From: Streptomyces sp. MUM 178J
Lineage (GTDB): Bacteria; Actinomycetota; Actinomycetes; Streptomycetales; Streptomycetaceae
Reading direction: 5' to 3'
DNA length: 64,000 nt
NCBI RefSeq assembly: GCF_022414575.1
Contig: NZ_JADWYQ010000004.1
Span: 62,001-126,000 of the forward strand
The first letter of the stretch is position 1; each line of letters starts with the position of its first letter. The notes beneath the pieces are model-generated. The model searched no databases. It was not told where the DNA came from and was given only the letters and a program-made list of their open reading frames with translations. Positions 8,897-17,698 of the stretch are shown here, piece after piece. Both the position numbers and the translations under genes were made by a program.

Positions 8897-9907
8897 ATGC
8901 CGACACACACGATGAGAGCGATCCGGCTGCATGAGCACGGCGGCCCTGAGGTTCTGCGCTACGACAAGGTGCCGATTCCCGAGCCGAGGCCGGGTGAGGT
9001 GCTCGTTCGCGTACACGCGGTCGGCGTCAACCCTCCCGACTGGTATCTGCGCGACGGGCTGACCAACCTGCCTCCGGAGACGAGGCCGAAGTTCGACCTG
9101 CCCGTGATTCCGGGGACGGACGTGTCGGGCGTCGTCGAGGCCGTCGCCGCGGACGTGGACGGTCTGTCCATAGGCGACGAAGTCTTCGGTCTCCTTCGGT
9201 TTCCCAGCTTCGACGGCAGGGCGTATGCCGAGTACGCAGCCGCGCCCGCCTCGGACCTCGCACGCAAGCCGGCCGGCGTCGACCATGTGCACGCCGCCGG
9301 GGCTCCCATGGCCGGGCTGACGGCGTGGCAGTTCCTGATCGAGCTCGGACACGATCACCCGTCGCCCTTCCAGGCGGCGCGGCACTGTCCGGTGGCCCTC
9401 GGCCCCGACACGACGGTGCTCGTCAACGGCGCCGCCGGAGGCGTGGGGCACTTCGCACTGCAGCTGGCGAAGTGGAAGGGCGCACACGTCATCGCGGTGG
9501 CATCGGGCGCTCATGAATCGTTCCTGCGCGAGCTCGGAGCCGACCGGTTCATCGACTACACCAGGAGTCGTCCAGAGGAGCTCGTCCACGGCGTCGACCT
9601 CGTCCTCGACGCCGTCGGCGGCCGCGACAGCAGTCGCTTCCTGCGCACGCTCAAGCGCGGCGGCGCCCTGTTCCCCGTGTTCTTCGCCGAATACGACGAC
9701 GAAGAGACCGCGAAGCTGGGCGTCACGGTCTCGGGCACCCAGGTCCGCTCGAACGGCGCGCAGCTCGCTGAACTGGGACGCCTGCTCGACTCGGGCACGG
9801 TCCGGGTAGCGATAGACAGCACGTTTCCGCTCGCGGATGCCCGAGCGGCGCACGAACGAGCCGCCCGAGGACACATCCAGGGCAAGATCGTGCTCACGGT
9901 CGCTTAG
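8897..9907 (+). CDS. NADP-dependent quinone oxidoreductase-type MDR protein
   Basis: 336-residue zinc-free medium-chain dehydrogenase/reductase of the quinone oxidoreductase (QOR) branch. An N-terminal GroES-like domain (HEHGGPEVLRYDKVPIPEP, then VGVNPPDWYLRDG) is followed by a Rossmann domain with VLVNGAAGGVGHFALQLAKW near residue 170, which binds NADPH. Family members reduce quinones or conjugated enones. ATG 8897, with GGAG 6 bases before it, is preferred over an earlier in-frame ATG (8831) that falls inside the operator array. Regulated by the divergent TetR protein. The likely job is detoxification of a reactive carbonyl or quinone, inferred from this common gene pairing. Confidence 0.9.
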   Translation: MPTHTMRAIRLHEHGGPEVLRYDKVPIPEPRPGEVLVRVHAVGVNPPDWYLRDGLTNLPPETRPKFDLPVIPGTDVSGVVEAVAADVDGLSIGDEVFGLLRFPSFDGRAYAEYAAAPASDLARKPAGVDHVHAAGAPMAGLTAWQFLIELGHDHPSPFQAARHCPVALGPDTTVLVNGAAGGVGHFALQLAKWKGAHVIAVASGAHESFLRELGADRFIDYTRSRPEELVHGVDLVLDAVGGRDSSRFLRTLKRGGALFPVFFAEYDDEETAKLGVTVSGTQVRSNGAQLAELGRLLDSGTVRVAIDSTFPLADARAAHERAARGHIQGKIVLTVA

Positions 9908-9941
9908 GGACGAGCCGAGTCACAGGCGCGGCGGGTGTTCG

Positions 9942-9979
9942 CCCTCAGGGCACGACGCCGACACGGCGTGCCCTGAGGG
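9942..9979. terminator. Bidirectional hairpin terminator
   Basis: Perfect 13-base inverted repeat, CCCTCAGGGCACG (9942-9954) and CGTGCCCTGAGGG (9967-9979), around a 12-base loop. It lies between two convergent genes, 34 bases after the oxidoreductase stop and 37 bases beyond the sirtuin stop. There is no T-run, as is usual in Streptomyces. Confidence 0.75.
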
Positions 9980-10016
9980 ACTTCGGAGCGGGGTCCGCGG
10001 GCGGAGCCCCCGAGCG

Positions 10017-10742
10017 CTAGACCGCGGCGATCCGCTTCAGCAGCGCCGGAAGCGCCGTGCCGATCGGCTCGCGGATGACCTCCTCGGCCAGTTCGTCGTA
10101 CGGAGTCGGCTCGGCGTTCACCACGATCAGCCGCGCCCCGTGCTCCGCCGCGATGCCGGCGAGGGACGCGGCGGGCTGCACCTGGAGCGAGGAGCCGACC
10201 GCGACGAACACCTCGCAGACCTTGGCGACGGACATCGCCTGGCTCAGCACGACGGGGTCGAGCCGCTGTCCGAACATCACCGTCGCCGACTTGAGGATGC
10301 CGCCGCAGTCCAGGCACGGTGGGTCGCCCTCGCCCGCCGCCACCCGCCGGAGCGCCTCGGCCATCGGGGTACGGGCATGGCAGCCGGTGCACTCCACCGT
10401 CCGCGCGGTGCCGTGCAGTTCGAGCACCTTGCGTTCGGGCATGCCGCCCAGCTGGTGGAGTCCGTCGACGTTCTGTGTGATCACCCGCAGTGAGACGCCG
10501 GGTTGCCGCTCCAGCTCCGCGACGGCCCGGTGCGCGGCGTTCGGCTCGGCGCGCCAGGTGGCGCTCTCCTGGCGCATCAGCCACGAGCGGCGGCGGATCT
10601 CGGGATCGGTCATGTAGAAGTCGTAGGTGACGAGCTTCTCGGCCTCCGGATCACGCCGCCACAGGCCCTGGGGACCGCGGTAGTCGGGGATGCCGGAGTC
10701 CGTGGAGATGCCGGCGCCGCTGAGGATGGCGACGAGAGTCAT
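10017..10742 (-). CDS. Sir2 family NAD-dependent protein deacylase
   Basis: 241-residue sirtuin. It removes acyl groups from lysines using NAD, giving nicotinamide and O-acyl-ADP-ribose. NAD-binding motifs LSGAGISTDSGIPDYRGP (residues 8-25) and TQNVDGLH are present. The catalytic histidine is in ELHGTARTVEC, and the zinc site is two cysteine pairs (CTGC and CLDC). The segment SATVMFGQRLD and the C-terminal VGSSLQVQPAASL are standard. Length and motif spacing match class III bacterial CobB-like enzymes. Monocistronic, convergent with the oxidoreductase. The ATG has no clear ribosome site and the transcript may be leaderless. Confidence 0.95.
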   Translation of the reverse strand: MTLVAILSGAGISTDSGIPDYRGPQGLWRRDPEAEKLVTYDFYMTDPEIRRRSWLMRQESATWRAEPNAAHRAVAELERQPGVSLRVITQNVDGLHQLGGMPERKVLELHGTARTVECTGCHARTPMAEALRRVAAGEGDPPCLDCGGILKSATVMFGQRLDPVVLSQAMSVAKVCEVFVAVGSSLQVQPAASLAGIAAEHGARLIVVNAEPTPYDELAEEVIREPIGTALPALLKRIAAV

Positions 10743-10935
10743 GCCGCGAGCGTACGCAGGGACTCACGGCGACGGCGAGCCGTTATCCGGGGGTCGCCGT
10801 CGACCACGCACAGCGACGGCCGAGACCGCGGGCCATGTACAGCGACGGCGACGGACCCGAGCCCGCCGGCCGTTCAGCGGCCGCGGTCCTTCCGGCCGTC
10901 GCATCCCGCGGCCGGAGCGGACCGCCGCCGCACGG

Positions 10936-11505
10936 TCAGCCGAGACCGGTGGCCGGCGGCCGTCCGCTCTCCAACTCCACCGGGCCCGTCCGCGCCTCCA
11001 GCGCGTCCAGCGAGGCCAGCACGCGGCGGCCGAGCGCCCCCGGCAGATGGGCCGGGATGTCGGCGCGGGAGACCGTGCGCCAGGAGAGCAGTTCGTCCTC
11101 CTGCAGCCGGATCGCCTTGAGCCGCGCCCTGCTCAGCACCCCGCCGTCGTACACGTACGCCACGATCGGAGGCCGCCCGGGGCCCGGCACCCAGTCGACG
11201 GCGAGCAGCGCGCCCAGCTCCACATCGAGGCCGATCTCCTCCAGGGTCTCCCGGCGGGCCGCCTCGCGCGGGCTCTCCCCGTGGTCCGACTCGACGGTCC
11301 CGCCGGGAAGCGCCCAGCCCGGACGGTAGTTGGGCTCCACGATCAGGACGCGGCCCTCCTCGTCCCGGAACAGCGCGGCCGCCCCGGCCAGGACGCGGGG
11401 CAGGGAGGCGATGTACGAGGTGTAGTCGGCGCCGGGCTCACGGTCGGAAGGGCCGGAAACGCTGGAAGGGCCGGAAACGCTGGAAGGGCCGGAAGTGCTG
11501 GTCAC
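10936..11505 (-). CDS. Nudix hydrolase
   Basis: 189-residue Nudix-fold protein that should hydrolyse a nucleoside diphosphate-X compound. The box reads GGTVESDHGESPREAARRE followed by TLEEIGL. The catalytic REXXEEXG half is intact, but two extra residues separate the first glycine from the conserved glutamate compared with the usual G-x5-E. A tandem hexapeptide (SGPSSV repeats) precedes the domain, encoded by three 18-base DNA repeats. GTG 11505 is the best start because it includes that tail; a start nearer ASLPRVLAG is possible. It lies 80 bases after the BCCT gene on the same strand. Substrate cannot be told. Confidence 0.85.
   Translation of the reverse strand: MTSTSGPSSVSGPSSVSGPSDREPGADYTSYIASLPRVLAGAAALFRDEEGRVLIVEPNYRPGWALPGGTVESDHGESPREAARRETLEEIGLDVELGALLAVDWVPGPGRPPIVAYVYDGGVLSRARLKAIRLQEDELLSWRTVSRADIPAHLPGALGRRVLASLDALEARTGPVELESGRPPATGLG
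11446..11499. repeat. Three tandem 18-bp repeats in the Nudix gene 5' end
   Basis: Unit GGAAGGGCCGGAAACGCT at 11446-11463 and 11464-11481, exact, plus a copy with two changes at 11482-11499. Since 18 is a multiple of 3, copy-number change would alter only the length of the Ser/Gly/Pro/Val tail of the Nudix protein. Confidence 0.85.
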
Positions 11506-11585
11506 ACGTGGCAGCGTAGGACATGGGCGGCGAACGGTGCGGACGGTGTCCTGGGGCACGGCGTCTTGACGCCATCCGGTTTGGT

Positions 11586-13271
11586 TCAGCCCGTCCCGTC
11601 GTCGTGCTCGTCGGTCTCGGAGCGGGACTTCGCCGCACGGCGAAGCCGGTGGTGCCGGCCCGGCGTCTGCTCGGTGATCGCCTCGCCGACCATCGCCCTG
11701 ACCGCGTCGCGCAGCCCGTGCAGGGCGTGATGCCGGGGCGGACCCGCGCCCGGATCGGTCAGCAGCTCCGTCAGCAGCGCCCAGCACAGCCCCAGCATCA
11801 CGACCACGAAGGGCAGCGCCACCAGAATCGTGGCGGTCTGCAGCGAGGTCAGTCCGCCGACGACCAGCAGGACCGCGGCGACCGATGCCATCAGCACACC
11901 CCAGATGACGACCAGCCAGGTCGGCGGGTGCAGCGCACCGCGGCTGGTGAGCGAGCCCATCACCAGTGAGGCGGAGTCGGCGCTGGTGACGAAGTACGTC
12001 ATCACCAGCACCATGGCGACATAGGAGGTGACCGTGGACAGCGGCAGCCCGTCCAGCATGCCGAAGAGCGAGGCCTCCACCCCTTCGGCGACCGTCGCGC
12101 TCAGATCTTCCTCGCCGGTCGAGTCCAGCCGGATCGCGGTGCCGCCCATCACGCAGAACCAGAGGACGGTCGCGCCGCTGGGCACCAGCAGCACGCCGAT
12201 CAGGAACTCCCGGACGGTGCGCCCATGGGAGATGCGGGCGATGAAGGTGCCCACGAACGGGGCCCAGGACAGCCACCAGGCCCAGTAGAAGATGGTCCAC
12301 GCGCCCATCCACTCGGCGTCGGTGAACGCCCCGGTGGCGGTGGCCATCGACAGCAGGTCGTTCAGATAGCCGCCGACCGACTCCGGGATCGTGTCCAGGA
12401 TGTAGACCGTCGGCCCGAGGAGGAAGACGAAGGTCATCAGCACGGCGGCCAGCACGATGTTGATCGTGCTCAGCCACTTCACGCCCCGGTGCAGCCCGGA
12501 GAAGGCCGAGACCACGAACGCCGATCCCAGCACGACGATGATCGTCAGCTGGGTGGAGATGTCGTCGGTGACATCGGCCGTCAGGTTCAGGCCCTTCGCC
12601 ACCTGGAGCGCGCCGAGGCCCAGGCTGGTCGCGGTGCCGAAGACCGTCGCGAACACCGCGAGCAGGTCGATCACCTTGCCCTGCCAGGACACCGCGCGGC
12701 GCGCGCCGATCAGCGGCACGAACGCGGCGCTCAGCCGGTTGCCTCGGCCCTTGCGGAAGCCCGCGTACGCCAGGGCGAGTCCGGCGACGCCGTAGATCGC
12801 CCAGGGGGTGAGCGTCCAGTGGAAGAAGGAGAACTCCATCGCGGCGGCAGCGGCGGCGTTGGTCTGCGGCTCGGCGCCGCTCGCGGGCGGCGGGCTCAGA
12901 TAGTGCTGGAGCGGCTCGCCGACGCCGAAGAACATCAGTCCGATGCCCATGCCGGCGCTGAACATCATCGCGATCCACGCGAGATTGGTGAACTCCGGCT
13001 CCGAGTCGTCACTGCCGAGGCGCACCCGGCCGAACCGGCTGAAGGCGATCAGAATGCTCAGCACCAGGAAGACATCGGCCGCCACCACGAACAGCCAGGC
13101 GAAGTTGTCGAGGACCCACCCCAGGGCGGTGGAGGAAACCTCGTCGAACGACTCCTTGCCGAGGGCCGCCCAGGCCACCACCCCCGCGACCGCCAGGATG
13201 CCGATGCCGACGATGGTGTGATCGGGTCTGGCTTCCTCAGGCCTCAGATGATCGATCGGTTCCGTGCTCAT
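11586..13271 (-). CDS. BCCT family betaine/choline/carnitine transporter
   Basis: 561-residue secondary transporter with 12 predicted membrane helices. Family signatures include GMGIGLMFFGVGEPLQHYLSPP near residue 105 and the tryptophan-rich substrate helix AWTIFYWAWWLSWAPFVGTFIARISHGRT near 310, then TSADSASLVMGSLTS in a later helix. BCCT carriers import quaternary ammonium compounds such as glycine betaine or choline, by sodium or proton symport. The charged C-terminal tail (HHRLRRAAKSRSETDEHDDGTG) resembles osmosensing tails of BetP-type carriers. Divergent from glycerate kinase across 111 bases. A role in osmoprotectant uptake is likely. Confidence 0.95.
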   Translation of the reverse strand: MSTEPIDHLRPEEARPDHTIVGIGILAVAGVVAWAALGKESFDEVSSTALGWVLDNFAWLFVVAADVFLVLSILIAFSRFGRVRLGSDDSEPEFTNLAWIAMMFSAGMGIGLMFFGVGEPLQHYLSPPPASGAEPQTNAAAAAAMEFSFFHWTLTPWAIYGVAGLALAYAGFRKGRGNRLSAAFVPLIGARRAVSWQGKVIDLLAVFATVFGTATSLGLGALQVAKGLNLTADVTDDISTQLTIIVVLGSAFVVSAFSGLHRGVKWLSTINIVLAAVLMTFVFLLGPTVYILDTIPESVGGYLNDLLSMATATGAFTDAEWMGAWTIFYWAWWLSWAPFVGTFIARISHGRTVREFLIGVLLVPSGATVLWFCVMGGTAIRLDSTGEEDLSATVAEGVEASLFGMLDGLPLSTVTSYVAMVLVMTYFVTSADSASLVMGSLTSRGALHPPTWLVVIWGVLMASVAAVLLVVGGLTSLQTATILVALPFVVVMLGLCWALLTELLTDPGAGPPRHHALHGLRDAVRAMVGEAITEQTPGRHHRLRRAAKSRSETDEHDDGTG

Positions 13272-13382
13272 GGCGTCACACTATGGTGCGCGATATCCGT
13301 GCATGGTTGGGTGGCACGCCGTCTGCGGGTGCGGATAGGGTCGGTGCGGCGCGACTGCCTGTTCGACAGCAAAGGATGCAAG

Positions 13383-14537
13383 GTGACGGACGGAGCAGTG
13401 ATTCAGCCTGCGCGCGTGCTCGTCGCGGCTGACAAGTTCAAGGGCTCGCTCACGGCCGTGGAAGTCGCGGAACGGGTCATGACCGGCCTGCGGCGGGCGG
13501 TGCCGGGGCTCGCGGTCGAGACGCTGCCCGTGGCGGACGGCGGAGACGGCACCGTCGCGGCGGCGGTCGCGGCCGGTTTCGAGCGGCGCGAAGTGCGAGT
13601 GACCGGGCCGCTCGGGGAGCCGCTGACGGCGGCGTTCGCGCTCCGGGACGGCACCGCGGTGGTGGAGATGGCTGAGGCGTCCGGCCTGCAGCATCTGCCC
13701 GAGGGAGTGTTCGCCCCCCTCACCTCGACGACGTACGGCTCGGGGGAACTGCTGCGGGCCGCGCTGGACGCGGGCGCGAACACCATCGTCTTCGGCGTCG
13801 GCGGCAGCGCGACGACGGACGGCGGGGCGGGGATGCTCGCGGCGCTCGGGGCGCGCTTCCTCGACGCGCAGGGTGAGCCCGTGCCGCCGGGTGGCGGCGG
13901 GCTGCGGGAGCTCGCCGCGGCCGATCTCTCCGGCCTCGACGCCCGTTTCAAGGATGTGGAGCTGGTACTCGCCAGCGACGTCGACAATCCGCTGACCGGG
14001 CCCAAGGGCGCGCCGGCCGTCTACGGCCCCCAGAAGGGGGCGAGCGCGGAGGACGTCGCCACGCTGGACGCGGCGCTCGCCCACTACGCGTCCGTGCTGG
14101 AGACGACGGTCGGCCCCCGGGCCGCGGAGTGCGCGCTGGCGCCCGGGGCGGGTGCGGCGGGCGGCATCGGCTACGGGGCGCTGGTCGGGCTCGGCGCCGG
14201 CTTCCGCCCCGGCATCGAGGTCATGCTCGACGTGCTCGGGTTTGCCCCGGCGCTGGAGCGGGCGACTCTCGTCATCACCGGCGAGGGCTCCCTCGACGAG
14301 CAGACCCTCCATGGCAAGGCCCCGGCGGGAGTGGCGGCGGCGGCCCGCGCCCGGGGCGTCGAGGTCGTCGCGGTCTGCGGCCGCCTGGCCCTGCCGCCCG
14401 AAGCCCTCGGCCGCGCGGGCATCCGCCGTGCGTACCCCCTCCTCGACCTGGAGCCCGACCCGGCCCGCTGTATGGCGGAGGCGGGACGGCTGCTGGAGAG
14501 GGTGGCGGAGAACATCGCGTGGGACTTCCTGGGCTGA
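13383..14537 (+). CDS. Glycerate kinase
   Basis: 384-residue glycerate kinase of the GlxK/GarK family, phosphorylating D-glycerate to 2-phosphoglycerate with ATP. Typical segments are ADKFKGSLTAVEVAERVMTGLRR at the N-terminus, PVADGGDGTV near 45, VFGVGGSATTDGGAGMLAALGARFLD near 140, DVDNPLTGPKGAPAVYGPQKGA near 200 and the C-terminal TGEGSLDEQTLHGKAP. The GTG start at 13383 has AAGGATG just upstream. Glycerate can arise from glyoxylate, a product of the ethylmalonyl-CoA cluster 3 kb away, so a metabolic link is plausible though not proven. Confidence 0.94.
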   Translation: MTDGAVIQPARVLVAADKFKGSLTAVEVAERVMTGLRRAVPGLAVETLPVADGGDGTVAAAVAAGFERREVRVTGPLGEPLTAAFALRDGTAVVEMAEASGLQHLPEGVFAPLTSTTYGSGELLRAALDAGANTIVFGVGGSATTDGGAGMLAALGARFLDAQGEPVPPGGGGLRELAAADLSGLDARFKDVELVLASDVDNPLTGPKGAPAVYGPQKGASAEDVATLDAALAHYASVLETTVGPRAAECALAPGAGAAGGIGYGALVGLGAGFRPGIEVMLDVLGFAPALERATLVITGEGSLDEQTLHGKAPAGVAAAARARGVEVVAVCGRLALPPEALGRAGIRRAYPLLDLEPDPARCMAEAGRLLERVAENIAWDFLG

Positions 14538-14763
14538 GAGGGGCCGTTCCCCCTCCCCGCCCCTTTCCGTAACCGGAGGCTCCGCCCCCGGCCCCCACCC
14601 AAGGTGAGCCCACGGGCCTGGAGACCGGCAGACCGGGAGCCGGGAGACCCGGAGCCGGGGGGCGTGGCGGGGCGCTCGCTCGGAGCGGCGGCTTCGGACC
14701 TGAGCCCCCGCTGGATCGGCGGGGCACAGAGCGTGCTGCCCGCCCGGGCGGAGGCGGAAAGGG

Positions 14764-14798
14764 GGAGGGCCCCGGCGCACTGCGCGCCGGGGCCCTCC
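14764..14798 (-). terminator. Strong hairpin terminator after pssA
   Basis: Perfect 15-base stem, arms 14764-14778 and 14784-14798 (GGAGGGCCCCGGCGC and its complement), with a 5-base loop. It begins 18 bases beyond the pssA stop on the minus strand. It also terminates read-through from glycerate kinase, since the genes are convergent. Confidence 0.85.
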
Positions 14799-14815
14799 TA
14801 CTCGTTCGCCGTCCG

Positions 14816-15676
14816 TCAGTGCAGCTGCGAGGCCGCCCTCGCCTCGCGCCGGTTGTCGCGGAACGTGTTCACACGACGTGCCGTCGCGAAGAGCGGGATC
14901 ACCGCCCCCAGCACCACCTGAAGCGCACAGCCCGTCTGCAGCAGCAGCTGGCCGCCCGGTGCGTCGAACGCCCACGCCGCCAGCAGGCCCATTGCGGAGA
15001 TGATCCAGCCGAGCATCGCCACCGCGAGGACACCCCGCGGCTTGGGGTACTCGACCCGGCTCACCATCAGCCAAGCGGTGCCGATGATCGCCAGCAGGGT
15101 GGGGATGAAGGGCAGCTCGAGGAGCACGATCGAGACGACCGTGAGCGCGCCGAAGGGGCTCGGCATGCCCTGGAACACGCCGTCCTTCATCGTCACGCAG
15201 GAGAATCTGGCAAGCCGCAGCACCACCGCCAGCAGCACCACGATCGCCGCCACCGCCGAGACCCGCTGGTGCGCGTCGTCGGCGACCATGCCGTAGACCA
15301 GCACGAAGTACGCCGGGGCCAGCCCGAAGCTGATCAGGTCGGAGAGATTGTCCAGCTCCGCGCCCATCGGCGAGCTGCGCAGCTTGCGCGCGACCAGACC
15401 GTCGAACAGGTCGAAGATCGCCGCGCAGAGCATCAGGATCACGGCCGTCGCGGCGGAGTGCCGCGCCATGCCGGTCTCGTCGCTGCCGGTGAGATGCGGG
15501 ATCAGAATGCCGGTGGTGGTGAAGTACACCGCCATGAAGCCGCAGGTCGCGTTGCCCAGGGTGAGGGTGTCCGCTATCGACAGCCGCAGCGACAGCGGCA
15601 TGTCCTCCGTGTCGTCCTCTTCCTCGGTCTCCGCCGCCCAGCCGGCCGTCTGCGTGTTGGGGTCAATCACGGTCAA
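14816..15676 (-). CDS. pssA: CDP-diacylglycerol--serine O-phosphatidyltransferase
   Basis: 286-residue integral membrane enzyme that makes phosphatidylserine from CDP-diacylglycerol and serine. The CDP-alcohol phosphotransferase signature D-G-x2-A-R-x8-G-x3-D-x3-D is present near residue 92 (FDGLVARKLRSSPMGAELD, then NLSD). About eight hydrophobic segments follow an acidic N-terminal tail (ETEEEDDTED). Its start overlaps the end of psd by 14 bases, so the two are probably translationally coupled. Together they convert CDP-diacylglycerol to phosphatidylethanolamine. Confidence 0.95.
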   Translation of the reverse strand: MTVIDPNTQTAGWAAETEEEDDTEDMPLSLRLSIADTLTLGNATCGFMAVYFTTTGILIPHLTGSDETGMARHSAATAVILMLCAAIFDLFDGLVARKLRSSPMGAELDNLSDLISFGLAPAYFVLVYGMVADDAHQRVSAVAAIVVLLAVVLRLARFSCVTMKDGVFQGMPSPFGALTVVSIVLLELPFIPTLLAIIGTAWLMVSRVEYPKPRGVLAVAMLGWIISAMGLLAAWAFDAPGGQLLLQTGCALQVVLGAVIPLFATARRVNTFRDNRREARAASQLH

Positions 15677-16319
15677 TGCGAGTCACCCCCGCGGTCGTGG
15701 CCTGCCCGACCTCGACGGCGACCTCGACACCTTCCGGGAGGTAGATGTCAACGCGTGAGCCGAACCGGATGAGCCCGATGCGCTCGCCCTGCTCGACCTT
15801 GGCGCCCTGCGGGAGGTACGGCACGATCCGGCGGGCCACGGCGCCGGCGATCTGCACCATCTCGATGTCGCCGAGCTCGGTGTCGAAGTGCCATACGACG
15901 CGCTCGTTGTTCTCGCTCTCCTTGTTGAAAGCGGGAACGAATCCGCCGGGGACATGCTCGACCGAGGTCACGGTGCCCGCGAGCGGCGCACGGTTGACAT
16001 GGACGTTCAGCGGGCTCATGAAGATCGCGACGCGGGTGCGTCCGTCCTTCCACGGCATGATGCTCTGCACCACACCGTCGGCGGGCGAGATGACCCGGCC
16101 CTGGGCGATCTCGCGCTCGGGGTCGCGAAAGAACCACAGCATGCCCGCCGCGAGGGCGGTGGTGGGCACGGCGATGGCCGCGGCGCGCCTGGAGCGGCGC
16201 GAGCGCGCCAGGCTGAGTGCCGCGGTGGCGACGGTCGGCAGAAGCCACGGCGATGCTCCGCGCGCGAGGCGTACGCCGAGGAGGCTGTCGCGAGGTGCAG
16301 AGGTTTGGCTGTGGGGCAT
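15663..16319 (-). CDS. psd: Phosphatidylserine decarboxylase
   Basis: 218-residue short (proteobacterial type II/actinobacterial) phosphatidylserine decarboxylase proenzyme. It converts phosphatidylserine to phosphatidylethanolamine. The C-terminal GLIRFGSRVDIYLPEGVEV contains the Gly-Ser self-cleavage site whose serine becomes the pyruvoyl cofactor. Upstream motifs are VISPADGVVQSI, IFMSPLNVHVNRAPLAGTV and the N-terminal membrane-associated segment. ATG 16319 is chosen because GAAGG lies about 7 bases upstream; a further ATG at 16355 would add 12 basic residues. It leads the two-gene psd-pssA unit. Confidence 0.95.
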   Translation of the reverse strand: MPHSQTSAPRDSLLGVRLARGASPWLLPTVATAALSLARSRRSRRAAAIAVPTTALAAGMLWFFRDPEREIAQGRVISPADGVVQSIMPWKDGRTRVAIFMSPLNVHVNRAPLAGTVTSVEHVPGGFVPAFNKESENNERVVWHFDTELGDIEMVQIAGAVARRIVPYLPQGAKVEQGERIGLIRFGSRVDIYLPEGVEVAVEVGQATTAGVTRIDRD

Positions 16320-16489
16320 GGATGACCTTCGTAGCGGATGATGCCGCGCTGGCAACGGGGGGACGGCGGCTTTCCCGCGATGTTATCGGGTGCGGGCCGC
16401 AACTGGGAAAGCCAGAAGACGAGTCGGCGGCCGGAAGCGGATAACAGGGTGTGATCTTCTTCGCGGCCAAACCGGCTCAAACGCGGCAA

Positions 16490-17695
16490 TCAACCCTGGA
16501 ACCGGTACTCCTCGAGCAGCCGACGCCCAATGATCATTTTCTGGATCTCGGCGGTACCTTCACCGATCAGCAGCATCGGGGCCTCGCGGTAGAGGCGCTC
16601 GATCTCGTACTCCTTGGAGAAGCCGTAGCCGCCGTGGATGCGGAAGGCGTCCTCGACGACTTCCTTGCAGTACTCGGAGGCGAGGTACTTCGCCATCCCT
16701 GCCTCCAGGTCGTTTCGCTCCCCGGAGTCCTTTTTGCGAGCTGCGTTGACCATCATCGCATGAGCGGCCTCGACCTTGGTGGCCATCTCCGCGAGCTTGA
16801 ACTGGATCGCCTGGTGCTGGGCGATCGGCTTGCCGAAGGTATGGCGCTGCTGGGCATAGGAGACGCCCAGTTCGAACGCACGCTGAGCGACGCCGCAGCC
16901 ACGTGCCGCGACATTGACGCGCCCGACCTCGACGCCGTCCATCATTTGGTAAAACCCTCGGCCGGTGGCGTCCCCGAGTACCCGATTGGCCGGAATGCGC
17001 AGTCCGTCCATGATGAGCTCGGTCGTGTCGACGCCCTTGTAACCCATCTTGTCGATCTTCCCGGGGATGGTGAGTCCGGGACGGACCTCTCCAAAGCCGG
17101 GCTCCTTCTCCACCAGGAAGGTCGTCATCGACTTGTGCGGCGCGGTTCCCTCGGGGTGTCCTTCGTCACTCCGCACCAGCACGGCCACCAGCGTCGAGGA
17201 GCCGCCGTTCGTCAGCCACATCTTCTGGCCGTTCAGGACGTACTCCTCGCCGTCCTTCACCGCCTTCGACGTGATGGCCGACACATCCGAGCCGAGCCCC
17301 GGCTCGGACATGGAGAACGCGCCGCGCACCTCGCCGAGCGCCATCCGGGGCAGGAAGGTGTCCTTCTGCTCCTGGGTGCCGTGCTGCTTGAGCATGTACG
17401 CCACGATGAAGTGCGTGTTGATGATGCCGGAGACGGACATCCAGCCGCGGGCGATCTCCTCCACACACAGCGCGTAGGTGAGCAGCGACTCGCCCAGCCC
17501 GCCGTACTCCTCGGGAATCATCAGCCCGAACAGGCCGAGCTCCTTGAGCCCTTCGACGATCTGCGTCGGATACTCGTCACGGTGCTCCAGCTCGGTGGCG
17601 ACCGGGATGATCTCCTTGTCGACGAAGTCCCGGACCGTGGCCAGGATCTCCTGCTGGACGTCGGTCAGCCCGTGCGTCTGGGCGAGTCGGGTCAT
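16490..17695 (-). CDS. Acyl-CoA dehydrogenase, probable methylsuccinyl-CoA dehydrogenase of the ethylmalonyl-CoA pathway
   Basis: 401-residue FAD acyl-CoA dehydrogenase of normal family length. Signatures are AFSMSEPGLGSDVSAITSKA and KMWLTNGG (FAD and substrate loops), RHTFGKPIAQHQAIQFKLA, and the C-terminal RIHGGYGFSKEYEIERLYR with glutamate of GEGTAEIQ as catalytic base. It ends a leftward run of ethylmalonyl-CoA pathway genes and starts 3 bases after the hydratase stop, so oxidation of (2S)-methylsuccinyl-CoA to mesaconyl-CoA is the expected role. It lacks the long N-terminal extension known for the Rhodobacter enzyme, so the assignment rests mainly on context. Confidence 0.85.
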   Translation of the reverse strand: MTRLAQTHGLTDVQQEILATVRDFVDKEIIPVATELEHRDEYPTQIVEGLKELGLFGLMIPEEYGGLGESLLTYALCVEEIARGWMSVSGIINTHFIVAYMLKQHGTQEQKDTFLPRMALGEVRGAFSMSEPGLGSDVSAITSKAVKDGEEYVLNGQKMWLTNGGSSTLVAVLVRSDEGHPEGTAPHKSMTTFLVEKEPGFGEVRPGLTIPGKIDKMGYKGVDTTELIMDGLRIPANRVLGDATGRGFYQMMDGVEVGRVNVAARGCGVAQRAFELGVSYAQQRHTFGKPIAQHQAIQFKLAEMATKVEAAHAMMVNAARKKDSGERNDLEAGMAKYLASEYCKEVVEDAFRIHGGYGFSKEYEIERLYREAPMLLIGEGTAEIQKMIIGRRLLEEYRFQG

Positions 17696-17698
17696 GGC

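Noticed and set aside
10936..12978. A 680-residue minus frame joining the transporter region and the Nudix gene
   Set aside because: Only its last 189 residues are Nudix-like. The upstream part overlaps the BCCT gene in another frame and has shadow composition.
14604..14921. Possible small gene of 105 residues in the glycerate kinase-pssA gap
   Set aside because: It overlaps the pssA 3' end and the terminator, has no ribosome site and no recognisable motif.
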